A DNA stretch of 34,464 nucleotides, from assembly GCA_017469685.1 (NCBI GenBank), contig JAFUFW010000017.1, positions 1-34,464 of the forward strand. Direction: 5' to 3'. Made by a program: the position numbers and the translations under genes. Within the stretch, counting starts at the first letter, position 1; each line of letters opens with the position of its first letter. The notes below the pieces were generated by a model that saw only the letters and a list, made by a program, of their open reading frames with translations, was not told the origin of the DNA and ran no database searches. Source of the stretch: Bacteroidaceae bacterium. GTDB lineage: Bacteria; Bacteroidota; Bacteroidia; Bacteroidales; Bacteroidaceae. Below are positions 1 to 7,195 of this stretch, piece after piece.

Positions 1-2081
1 GCCCTGGTCCCTACGTCTGTGCTGAATGGGAGATGGGCGGTCTGCCCTGGTGGCTGCTGAAGAAGAAGGACATCCGTCTGCGCGAGCAAGACCCCTACTT
101 CATGGAGCGCCTGGAAATCTTCGAGCAGAAGGTGGCCGGGCAGCTGGCTGACCTCACCATCGACAAGGGCGGCCCCATCATCATGGTGCAGGTGGAGAAC
201 GAGTACGGCAGCTACGGCGAGGACAAACCCTACATCAGCGCCGTGCGCGACTGCCTGCGCAAGAGCGGTTTTGACAAGGTGGAGCTGTTCCAGTGCGACT
301 GGAGTTCGAACTTCACCAAGAACGGTCTCGACGACCTGACGTGGACCATGAACTTCGGCACGGGCGCCAACATCGACAACGAGTTCAAGAAGCTCGGGCA
401 GCTGCGCCCCAACAGCCCGAAGATGTGCTCTGAGTTCTGGAGCGGATGGTTCGACAAGTGGGGCGGCCGCCACGAGACACGAGGTGCCGAGGCCATGGTG
501 GACGGCATCTCGCAGATGCTCGACCGCGGCATCTCCTTCTCCCTCTACATGACCCACGGCGGCACCAACTGGGGCCACTGGGCAGGTGCCAACAGCCCTG
601 GCTTCGCTCCCGACGTGACCAGCTACGACTACGACGCGCCCATCAATGAGGCTGGACAGACGACCGACAAGTATTGGACCCTGCGCAAGGCCATGGAGAA
701 GTACAGCGGTGACTTCGACCCGCAGACCGGCAAGTGGGGAGATCCCAAGAAGCTGCCCGCCGTGCCGAAGGAATACCCGACCATTGCCGTGCCCAAGTTC
801 GAGCTGAAAGAATTCGCTCCGCTCACCTATGGCTGTGGAGGCTTGTGTACAGGTGCCGAACAGAACGACCTCACCTTTGAGTACAATGGTCTTGGATGGG
901 GTTCAATGCTCTACCGTGTCGGTTTGCCGGAGATGCCCGTTCAGAGCGTTCTTTCTTTTGATTCTCATGACTATGCTCAGGTGTTCGTGAATGATAAGTT
1001 CATTGGTAAGATAGACCGCGTCAAACACGAGTCGTCTGTTACGCTGCCCGCCACGAAGAAAGGCGATGTGCTCATCATCCTCGTAGAAGGCATGGGGCGC
1101 ATCAACTTTGGCCGCGCCATCAAGGACTTCAAGGGCATCGTGGGCGATGTGAAGCTGAAAGCCACCGTCGGCGGACACGACGTTGCCTACACCCTCAAGG
1201 GTTGGGAGAAATGCTGCATCGATGATGCCTACGAATGGGCTGTCAGTGCGCTGGAAGGTTTCTCTGGCAAGCGGGTAGATGAGTATCACGAAGGTTTCAC
1301 CCTCGAAACCAAAGCACTGGGTCCCCGTGGCTACTACCGTGGCTACTTCAATCTGAAGAAGGTGGGCGACACTTTCCTCAACCTCGAGAACTGGGGCAAG
1401 GGTCAGGTGTATGTCAACGGCCACGCCATCGGTCGCCACTGGTATATCGGCCCGCAGCAGACGCTGTATGTCCCCGGCTGCTGGCTGAAGAAGGGCAAGA
1501 ACGAGGTCATCGTGCTCGACATCATGGGTCCCCGTGGCGAGAAGACTATCGAAGGCCTGCAGAAGCCCATCATCGACAAGCTGAACCTCGACCGCCCGCT
1601 GACGCACCGCCTCGAAGGCCAGAAACTGGACCTCAGCGGCGAGAAGCCGGTGAAGGAAGGCGAGTTCGCACCTGGCAACGGATGGCAGGAAGTGAAGTTC
1701 GACCAGCCCGTCTCGGGTCGCTACGTCTGCATCGAAGCCCTCAACAGCCACATGAACCGCGAGTACTGCTGCATCGCAGAATGGTATATGCTCGGTGCCG
1801 ACGGCAAACGCCTCTCTCGCGAGCCCTGGCAGGTGGCCTACTGCGACGACGAGGACATAGAGAGCGGCAACAAGACCGCCGACAAGATCTTCGACTTGCA
1901 GGAGTCTACCTACTGGAGCACCAACCGCGGCGTGCAGTTCCCCCACCACCTCATCATCGACCTCGGTCAGGACCAGACCTTCACGGGCTTCCAATACCTC
2001 CCACGCGTTGAGGCCGGAGCACCCGAGAGCATCAAACAATATCGTATCTACGTGAAGAGCAGCCAGTTCAAGGGGCTGTAG
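1..2081 (+). CDS. GH35 beta-galactosidase, 5'-truncated by window edge
   Basis: Secreted-type glycoside hydrolase that would cleave terminal beta-galactosyl residues. The frame is open from base 3, upstream of the first ATG at 33, and already reads PGPYVCAEWEMGGLPWW, a conserved GH35 core block, so the true start lies outside the window. The GH35 signature GGPIIMVQVENEYG follows; the second Glu of ENE (codon 201-203) is the expected acid/base, and the Glu of CSEFWSGWFDKWG (codon 432-434) the expected nucleophile. Beta-sandwich domains follow, and the last ~140 residues, ending near YWSTNRGVQFPHHLIIDLG, resemble a discoidin (F5/8 type C) carbohydrate-binding module. The stop is TAG at 2079-2081. 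The next gene starts 7 nt later, so the two are probably co-transcribed. Family assignment is secure; the exact glycan is unknown. Confidence 0.93.
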   Translation, partial: PGPYVCAEWEMGGLPWWLLKKKDIRLREQDPYFMERLEIFEQKVAGQLADLTIDKGGPIIMVQVENEYGSYGEDKPYISAVRDCLRKSGFDKVELFQCDWSSNFTKNGLDDLTWTMNFGTGANIDNEFKKLGQLRPNSPKMCSEFWSGWFDKWGGRHETRGAEAMVDGISQMLDRGISFSLYMTHGGTNWGHWAGANSPGFAPDVTSYDYDAPINEAGQTTDKYWTLRKAMEKYSGDFDPQTGKWGDPKKLPAVPKEYPTIAVPKFELKEFAPLTYGCGGLCTGAEQNDLTFEYNGLGWGSMLYRVGLPEMPVQSVLSFDSHDYAQVFVNDKFIGKIDRVKHESSVTLPATKKGDVLIILVEGMGRINFGRAIKDFKGIVGDVKLKATVGGHDVAYTLKGWEKCCIDDAYEWAVSALEGFSGKRVDEYHEGFTLETKALGPRGYYRGYFNLKKVGDTFLNLENWGKGQVYVNGHAIGRHWYIGPQQTLYVPGCWLKKGKNEVIVLDIMGPRGEKTIEGLQKPIIDKLNLDRPLTHRLEGQKLDLSGEKPVKEGEFAPGNGWQEVKFDQPVSGRYVCIEALNSHMNREYCCIAEWYMLGADGKRLSREPWQVAYCDDEDIESGNKTADKIFDLQESTYWSTNRGVQFPHHLIIDLGQDQTFTGFQYLPRVEAGAPESIKQYRIYVKSSQFKGL

Positions 2082-2088
2082 AATATCA

Positions 2089-4086
2089 ATGTTAAAGTTA
2101 AAACTCAGCTTCGCTGTTGCACTATTCTTCTCTGCCACAGCTTTTGCAGACGATGCCCCCTACTGGCAGCTCAACGACAGAGACGGCATCACGTGGGTCA
2201 ACGACGGCCGTGCCCACACCGACCATATTGAGATGGCAGGCCAGCAGATGGCTGCCGTGCTCCACTACGGCATCAGCCCCGAAGGTCGCTTCACCCTGCA
2301 GCGCCACCTCGTTTTCCCGATGCTACGCACCACCCCCAACGACACCCACGCCAGCCTCATACGCTATGTCGGCTGGGAGCCGCTTGAGAGCGTGCAGCTC
2401 GGTGTCAGCCGCCTCACCGACCGCACCGAGCATGTCGACAGCATAGCCCTCCGCGGAATGATGGACGTGTGGAGCCGCTTCGGCACCATTGCCGTGCACC
2501 GCGCCATTAGCCCCTCGCCTACCCTGCCAGCGCTCATCGAGCACTACACCCTCACGAACATTGGCAACCGCAACGCTAACCTAACCATAGACGCCACTGA
2601 CCACAGCCTCACCACCGACGCTGCCAAGGGCGTCGACGGGGCTTACGTCATAGAAGAAAAGCTAAACACCAACGGCACCTTCACCCTGCAGCCCGGCGAA
2701 AGCATCGCCTTCTCCGCAGTGCTCTCAGCCCGACGCTCCTCTGAGCCCGCCATCGCCTGTTCCCCTGCCGCCGAGCTTGACGCACGCCGCCGGCTCGTCG
2801 ACCAATGGCAGAGCGAGCTCGTACTCTCCACACCCGACAGCGTCATCGACCGTATGTTTGCATTCTCAAAGATACGTGCCTGCGAGAGTATATTCCAAAC
2901 CAAGAACGGCCCCTTACACGGCCCCGGGGGCGAGCGCTACTATGCTGCCATCTGGGCCAACGACCAGGCAGAGTACGCCAACCCGTTCTTCCCCTTCACC
3001 GGCTACGACTACGCCTGCTCCTCTGCCATGAACGCCTGGCAGATGTTCGCCTCCTTCATGAACCCCGACTTCCGCCCCATACCATCAAGCATCATTGCTG
3101 AAGGCACCGACATCTGGAACGGCGCGGGCGACCGTGGTGATGCAGCCATGATAGCCTACGGCGCCAGTCGCTACGCCCTCGCTCGCGGCAGCCGTGACGA
3201 AGCCGAACGCCTATGGCCCCTCATCACATGGACACTCGAGTATTGCCGCCGTCAGCTCAACGACGCTGGCGTAGTACGCTCACGCTGCGACGAGCTCGAA
3301 GGGCGCTTCCCTGCAGGCGACGCCAACCTCTGCACCTCAGCACTCTACTACGATGCTCTTCTCTCCGCCAGTTACCTCGCCCGCGACCTCGGCAAAGGAG
3401 CCTCAACAGTAAAGACCTTCCAGCGTCAGGCCGCAGACCTCCGTGCTGCCATCGACCGCCATTTCCATGCCGAAGTGGAAGGCTTTGACACCTATCGCTA
3501 CTACGAGGGCAACACCGTCCTGCGCTCATGGATATGCATACCCCTCACCATGGGCATCTTCGACCATGCCCAAGGCACCCTCGACGCACTCTATTCGCCA
3601 CGCCTGTGGACACGCGACGGTATGCTCACCCAGGCCGGCAGCGAGACCTTCTGGGATCGCTCCACCCTCTACGCCCTTCGCGGAGCCCTCATGGCAGGCG
3701 ACACCGAGCGCACCATCGACTACATCAAATACTACTCGCGCACGCGACTGCTCGGAGCCCACGTGCCCTATGCCATCGAAGCCTGGCCCGAAGGCAACCA
3801 GCGCCATCTCTCAGCCGAAAGCGCCCTCTACGCACGCATCATCACCGAAGGACTCTTCGGCATTCGCCCCACAGGTCTCAACACCTTCACCGTAAGCCCA
3901 CGCTTGCCAAAGGCCTGGTCCGAGATGCGCCTCAGCCGCATACACCTCTGCGGCAGCACCTTCGACCTGCGCGTCACCCGCGACCGCCGCGGCCGCACGC
4001 TCACACAGATGATCGCCGACGGCCGCGTCATCAGGCAGTCCACAGCAGCCACCGCCACCTTCAAATCCTTTCAATCCAGTCAATAA
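2089..4086 (+). CDS. Secreted six-hairpin glycosidase-like protein
   Basis: 665 residues. The N-terminus (MLKLKLSFAVALFFSATAFA) is a clear Sec signal peptide. Residues ~25-230 look like an N-terminal beta-sandwich; from ~260 onward the protein is helix-rich with aromatic/Gly motifs (ERYYAAIWANDQAEY, GAGDRGDAAMIAYGASRYA, AEGTDIWNG, EAWPEGNQRHLSAES) typical of (alpha/alpha)6-barrel enzymes such as rhamnosidase- and debranching-type hydrolases, with a short C-terminal beta domain (FTVSPRLPKAW). It follows the GH35 gene by 7 nt, so the pair probably acts on one galactose-containing glycan in the periplasm or at the surface. I cannot place it in a numbered GH family; the six-hairpin fold assignment is from pattern only. 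Confidence 0.75.
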   Translation: MLKLKLSFAVALFFSATAFADDAPYWQLNDRDGITWVNDGRAHTDHIEMAGQQMAAVLHYGISPEGRFTLQRHLVFPMLRTTPNDTHASLIRYVGWEPLESVQLGVSRLTDRTEHVDSIALRGMMDVWSRFGTIAVHRAISPSPTLPALIEHYTLTNIGNRNANLTIDATDHSLTTDAAKGVDGAYVIEEKLNTNGTFTLQPGESIAFSAVLSARRSSEPAIACSPAAELDARRRLVDQWQSELVLSTPDSVIDRMFAFSKIRACESIFQTKNGPLHGPGGERYYAAIWANDQAEYANPFFPFTGYDYACSSAMNAWQMFASFMNPDFRPIPSSIIAEGTDIWNGAGDRGDAAMIAYGASRYALARGSRDEAERLWPLITWTLEYCRRQLNDAGVVRSRCDELEGRFPAGDANLCTSALYYDALLSASYLARDLGKGASTVKTFQRQAADLRAAIDRHFHAEVEGFDTYRYYEGNTVLRSWICIPLTMGIFDHAQGTLDALYSPRLWTRDGMLTQAGSETFWDRSTLYALRGALMAGDTERTIDYIKYYSRTRLLGAHVPYAIEAWPEGNQRHLSAESALYARIITEGLFGIRPTGLNTFTVSPRLPKAWSEMRLSRIHLCGSTFDLRVTRDRRGRTLTQMIADGRVIRQSTAATATFKSFQSSQ

Positions 4087-4101
4087 CCACCTGTTAAAGG
4101 T

Positions 4102-4327
4102 ATGAATAAAACACGACTGAAGAAGAAACTTGCTACACAGATTAGAATGGCGGCCGCAGTGATGGTAGCCCTGCTGGCCACAAGCATCCCCACCTCGCTG
4201 CATGCCGAGGAAGAACCAACACAAAACACAGAAGGATGGAAAAAGCAGAAAAGTGATGAGATAAGCTTCCCGCACCCTCCGCCGCGGCATATACATCCGC
4301 GATGGTAAAAAGGTTGCGATTAAGTAA
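4102..4327 (+). pseudogene. Short remnant: signal peptide plus frameshifted C-terminal tail
   Basis: An ATG at 4102 opens a 68-codon frame whose first ~35 residues are a convincing signal peptide (basic MNKTRLKKK, hydrophobic AAAVMVALLATSIPTS, LHAEEE). The frame then runs through repeat copy 1 out of register and stops at 4308. In the +1 frame the same DNA reads RGIYIRDGKKVAIK and stops at 4325-4327, the same ending that copy 2 encodes near 5673. The simplest reading is a secreted-protein gene that lost its middle and took a frameshift, leaving head and tail. A genuine 68-aa secreted peptide is the alternative. Confidence 0.4.
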
Positions 4328-4388
4328 TCACTAACCACCACAAACAATAAGCCCCGCCGCCAGCAATTCTCTGGCAGCGGGGCTTTCT
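4268..4388 (+). repeat. 121-bp direct repeat, copy 1
   Basis: Matches 5614-5734 base for base over 121 positions with five substitutions and no gaps by eye. It contains a 14-codon tail, a stop codon, a short spacer and a terminator hairpin. Two of the five substitutions fall on paired positions of the hairpin and compensate each other. The pair of copies brackets the segment 4389-5613. Confidence 0.9.
4349..4388 (+). terminator. Rho-independent terminator, copy 1
   Basis: AAGCCCCGC and GCGGGGCTT plus GCCAG and CTGGC form a strong stem (one C/A mismatch) around the loop CAATTCT, followed by a modest T-rich run (TTTCTGT). It would end transcription of the glycosidase operon. Confidence 0.75.
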
Positions 4389-4445
4389 GTAACTCGCGAC
4401 GAAGTTGTCCAAGAACTTGTTCGTTAGAGTTTTTTGCTGATTTAT

Positions 4446-4476
4446 TTTGGTGGTTCACGATTTATACCTACATTTG
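4446..4476 (+). promoter_or_regulatory. Bacteroidetes promoter for the kinase gene
   Basis: TTTG at 4446-4449, 19 nt, then TACATTTG at 4469-4476: an exact match to the Bacteroidetes -33/-7 pattern. Transcription would start near 4483, about 13 nt before the ATG at 4496. It lies just inside the repeat-bounded segment, so the gene carries its own promoter. Confidence 0.75.
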
Positions 4477-4495
4477 CGGCAAGAATCATGCGAAG

Positions 4496-5143
4496 ATGAT
4501 GAACTATGACGTACCTCAATTCATTCCACAAGGAAGTGACGGAGCGCAAGAGGCGGAAAATTGCCGCATCACAGCAATCGCCGATGAGCTCCAACGACTT
4601 CGCGCAGTATATGAAGCAGAATCTGGAGTTGGCCAATCGTATGTGACGGTTTTGGAAGCAGAACAGCGCGCCGCCGAGGCAATGGCCAAGGCCGGAGGAT
4701 TCTGGCTTCCTATGATGGACGTTTTCAATCTGGGTGTACCAGGCCCTTCCGGGCATGAGAATGACACTTATGTCTCTGAGTATGTGATCTACAAAGTGAA
4801 CAACCTTCTCAACAGCGGTAGTATTGTTGCCCTGTTGAGGAAGATTGTGATGCATAACCTTATTTTCCCCGATACAGCTTATGCCTTTCACGCCTTCGCC
4901 GGATTCGATGGTCGAACAGTTCAGCCTGTAATCATTCAACCACGTATTGCCAACGCGCGACCAGCTACACAAATCATGATCGACACGTATATGGCAGCTC
5001 TCGGATTCCAGAAAACAAACTCCGTAGGGCGATATGTTAGTAGGCGGTACGAAGTATGGGACCTCGTGCCTCGAAACGTTCTGGTCGATGAGGAGGGCGA
5101 CATCTTTGTTGTTGATGCGGAGATCAAGGAGATAGAGGCGTGA
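4496..5143 (+). CDS. Stand-alone polyvalent-protein-type kinase domain protein
   Basis: 215 residues. From residue ~70 it resembles the Ser/Thr/Tyr kinase domain described in 'polyvalent proteins' of phages and conjugative elements: a degenerate glycine loop GPSGHEND (83-90), a Lys in VIYKVNN (K100) as the likely ATP-binding Lys, EVWDLVPRNVL with D189 and N194 in the catalytic-loop spacing (D-x4-N), and VVDAEI with D207 at the DFG position. All four catalytic positions are present, so it looks active. Residues 1-65 are helical with no recognised domain. A canonical promoter lies 20 nt upstream. It is convergent with the HsdS fragment, the two stop codons being 2 nt apart, and it is the only intact gene in a segment of broken type I restriction genes. 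Substrate unknown; fold call from motifs only. Confidence 0.7.
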   Translation: MMNYDVPQFIPQGSDGAQEAENCRITAIADELQRLRAVYEAESGVGQSYVTVLEAEQRAAEAMAKAGGFWLPMMDVFNLGVPGPSGHENDTYVSEYVIYKVNNLLNSGSIVALLRKIVMHNLIFPDTAYAFHAFAGFDGRTVQPVIIQPRIANARPATQIMIDTYMAALGFQKTNSVGRYVSRRYEVWDLVPRNVLVDEEGDIFVVDAEIKEIEA

Positions 5144-5145
5144 TA

Positions 5146-5423
5146 TCATGATTCAAACGTCAGTAGTTGGTTGCGAGAGTATTCGTATTGCTTCTCCCGC
5201 TCTTTAAGCTGAGCCTCCAAGTTCGTTATCGAGGACTCGAAGGTGTCCAAGATTGAGACAATTGCGTAGATATTTTCAAAAGCTTTGTTATAGCAGGCCT
5301 CTTAGTCCCAAACAGCCCAGCGATTTGTTCCTCAGTCAGCCACAAAGTCTCGTTCTCCAGACACACATCAATCTGCGTTTGCCCGTCCTCGGCATTGTAT
5401 ATTACAATCTTACTCTCCTCCAT
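5146..5423 (-). pseudogene. RhuM N-terminus joined to HsdS C-terminus (remnant)
   Basis: From the ATG at 5423 the frame reads MEESKIVIYNAEDGQTQIDV and then LWLTEEQIAGLFGTKRPAIT, the N-terminal ~45 residues of RhuM-family proteins, which often sit inside type I restriction operons. Around 5290 this similarity stops, and in a different frame the DNA reads IVSILDTFESSITNLEAQL and REKQYEYSRNQLLTFES before TGA at 5146-5148, which is the C-terminal conserved region of type I specificity subunits (HsdS). The two pieces are out of frame; the RhuM frame ends at 5226. This is a deletion junction that removed most of rhuM and most of hsdS. Neither product can be functional. Confidence 0.7.
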
Positions 5424-5439
5424 TGTTCCTGTATTCTTT

Positions 5440-5613
5440 CTATGGTTTCAATAGCCCTTTAACGATTTCGAAAATCCGCCGATTCAGTTTCTCGTCCTCG
5501 GCCATAAACTCGCGCAGGCGCGTGTTAACCTTATTAATATCGATAACCTCGCGCTTGTCCTCCTGCTCTACATAGCTGCCGACGCTGAGATAGCAGTCTA
5601 TGCCGGCGACGAG
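5440..5613 (-). pseudogene. HsdM C-terminal fragment (type I methyltransferase)
   Basis: An open frame on the minus strand enters from the repeat edge at about 5613 and reads CYLSVGSYVEQEDKREVIDI, then a charged helix (KVNTRLREFMAEDEKLNRRI), and stops with TAG at 5440-5442. This is the extreme C-terminus of N6-adenine methyltransferase subunits of type I systems, where LSVSSYVE-EDTREV-DI is conserved. There is no start codon and no catalytic NPPF region. The rhuM start follows 16 nt downstream, so the original order was hsdM-rhuM-hsdS. The fragment begins right at the boundary of direct repeat copy 2, which marks a recombination junction. Confidence 0.7.
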
Positions 5614-5734
5614 TCCCGCACCCTCAGCCGTGGCATCTACATCCGCGATGGTAAAAAGGTTGCGATTAAGTAATCACTAACCACCACAAACAATAAGCCC
5701 AGCCGCCAGCAATTCTCTGGCAGCTGGGCTTTCT
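5614..5734 (+). repeat. 121-bp direct repeat, copy 2
   Basis: Second copy of 4268-4388. In the plus frame it encodes SRTLSRGIYIRDGKKVAIK followed by TAA at 5671-5673, then the terminator. Its left edge coincides with the end of HsdM similarity. No upstream portion of the gene that owned this tail is present. Confidence 0.9.
5695..5734 (-). terminator. Bidirectional terminator, copy 2
   Basis: AAGCCCAGC/GCTGGGCTT plus GCCAG/CTGGC around the loop CAATTCT. On the minus strand it is followed by a T-rich tract and lies 21 nt past the stop of the transglutaminase-like lipoprotein gene, so here it probably serves that gene. Confidence 0.65.
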
Positions 5735-5754
5735 CTTTATCCTCGAGGAATCAG

Positions 5755-7077
5755 CTACATATATATCGGCCGAATGCCTGTCTGCAGCGGGTCGTAGCGG
5801 ATGATGCGGCAGCCGGCGGGGAGGTCGTCGAAGGCTTTGTCGCTGGCGGTGGCGTTCTGGTTGATGTAAATCTCTTTGAGGTTGGGACAGCTCGTGATGG
5901 CGTAGTCCTGAAAGTCGAGTGTGACCTCGTCGAAACGAATCACTTCCACGTTGGGGAGATTTTCGATGAGTTTGCCGGTGATTGCGGCTACGGGCGGGTA
6001 CTTAATCTCGCGCTTGGCGCCGGGGACATAGAGGAGCTTCAGGTAGGTGGTCTTCTTTGTCGAGGCGGTGTATTTGATGCTGTAGACGCACCCGTCGTAC
6101 TCGTTGATGGTGCGGTTCTCGGCGTTGAGGACGTAGACGTCGGTGAGGTTGGCGCCGTGGTTCTTCAGCCCGAGGGCATATTGCCCTATCGAGGCGATGT
6201 TGAGGCTGAGATAAAGCTCGCGCACGTTCTCGTTGATGCCGCCGATGGGGTCGAAGGCGGTGATGCGGTAGCCGAGGGCTCCGTAGGGCACGCTGACCTG
6301 CTCGTCGGAGGTGAGCACCTCGCGGATGTTGAAGTGCTTGTCGCGGAAGTCGTAGACGAACTTGTCGTCGCTGGCCAAGGGCATGTCGATGTTCCAGGGC
6401 TGGAGAGTAGCCTTATACTGGGCGACGTCGGCTTTCATCCTGTAGACGGTGTTGCGGTTGGTCGGGTCGGCTACGTACCATGTGCCATCGGCCAGGGCGT
6501 AGACCCATGCGTGGCCGCCCGCGTTGGCCAGGAAGCCTGTGGCTACGGTGGCTTTGATGCCTTGCGTGTGGAGCATCGCCACCATGAGGTTTGAGTAGCC
6601 CTGGCACACGGCCACCCTGTTCACGAAGACGCTGTAGGCGTCCTGGTCGTTGTAGCCGTACTTGATGTTTGCCCGTATCCATTTGAGTATGGCCATCATC
6701 TTGTTGTATTGCCTTGTCTCGTTGGTGAGTATAGAGCCCTCGACGAACTCCTTCAGCTCGTTCAGGTGTTCTTCGGTAATCTCCACGCCGTTGAGGCTGG
6801 CAGCCATATTGGTGTCAGCCTCGCACATGAGTTTGTTGACGTGCTCGGCCACGGCGGGATCGTTGTAGTAGTGGCTGTAGTCTTCGGGGTTGGTGTAGGC
6901 TCCGGTAAGATTCTTCTCGCCGTCGCGCCGTGCGAACATATCGTCGGATGGAGCCGACTGCCGGGTCTGAGTGCTTAAGGTCTCGTCAGGGGTCACATCG
7001 CCGAGGTCGTCGACGTTTGAGCAGGCTGCAAGCATGGCTGCAAGGCTAAGGAGGCAGAGTGAGGATTTGAGATTCAT
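5755..7077 (-). CDS. Lipoprotein with transglutaminase-like and BspA-type LRR regions
   Basis: 440 residues from the ATG at 7077. The frame is open farther upstream, to 7257, but a canonical promoter lies at 7101-7131 and the 7077 start gives a clean lipoprotein signal with lipobox LAAC (Cys19), so 7077 is chosen. Residues ~120-215 form a transglutaminase-like core: C158 in AVCQGYSNL, H189 in GGHAWVY and D204 in YVADPTNRN give the Cys-His-Asp triad. Residues ~280-430 contain LRR_5/BspA-like motifs (NVRELYLSLNIASIGQYAL, LPNVEVIRFDEV, CPNLKEIYINQN). The protein is expected to be anchored to a membrane facing the periplasm or cell surface and to act as a protease or amidase on peptide substrates. 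Target unknown. Confidence 0.82.
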   Translation of the reverse strand: MNLKSSLCLLSLAAMLAACSNVDDLGDVTPDETLSTQTRQSAPSDDMFARRDGEKNLTGAYTNPEDYSHYYNDPAVAEHVNKLMCEADTNMAASLNGVEITEEHLNELKEFVEGSILTNETRQYNKMMAILKWIRANIKYGYNDQDAYSVFVNRVAVCQGYSNLMVAMLHTQGIKATVATGFLANAGGHAWVYALADGTWYVADPTNRNTVYRMKADVAQYKATLQPWNIDMPLASDDKFVYDFRDKHFNIREVLTSDEQVSVPYGALGYRITAFDPIGGINENVRELYLSLNIASIGQYALGLKNHGANLTDVYVLNAENRTINEYDGCVYSIKYTASTKKTTYLKLLYVPGAKREIKYPPVAAITGKLIENLPNVEVIRFDEVTLDFQDYAITSCPNLKEIYINQNATASDKAFDDLPAGCRIIRYDPLQTGIRPIYM

Positions 7078-7100
7078 AACTTCTTTTTTGTAATTTGCAG

Positions 7101-7131
7101 CAAAATTAGGCATTAATCTGTTCTGAGCAAA
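7101..7131 (-). promoter_or_regulatory. Promoter of the transglutaminase-like lipoprotein gene
   Basis: On the minus strand: TTTG (7131-7128), 19 nt, TAATTTTG (7108-7101). The start site would be near 7094, 17 nt before the ATG at 7077. It decides the start choice against the longer frame. Confidence 0.75.
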
Positions 7132-7195
7132 AGAAACTGTGGATTTTTTCGCGCTAAACATACGCAACATACCACCGCCCACTACTGTTGCAGGC

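Noticed and set aside
903-2138. 411-codon open frame on the minus strand
   Set aside because: It is the antisense shadow of the GH35 gene, whose motifs and codon pattern are unambiguous; the protein has no recognisable features.
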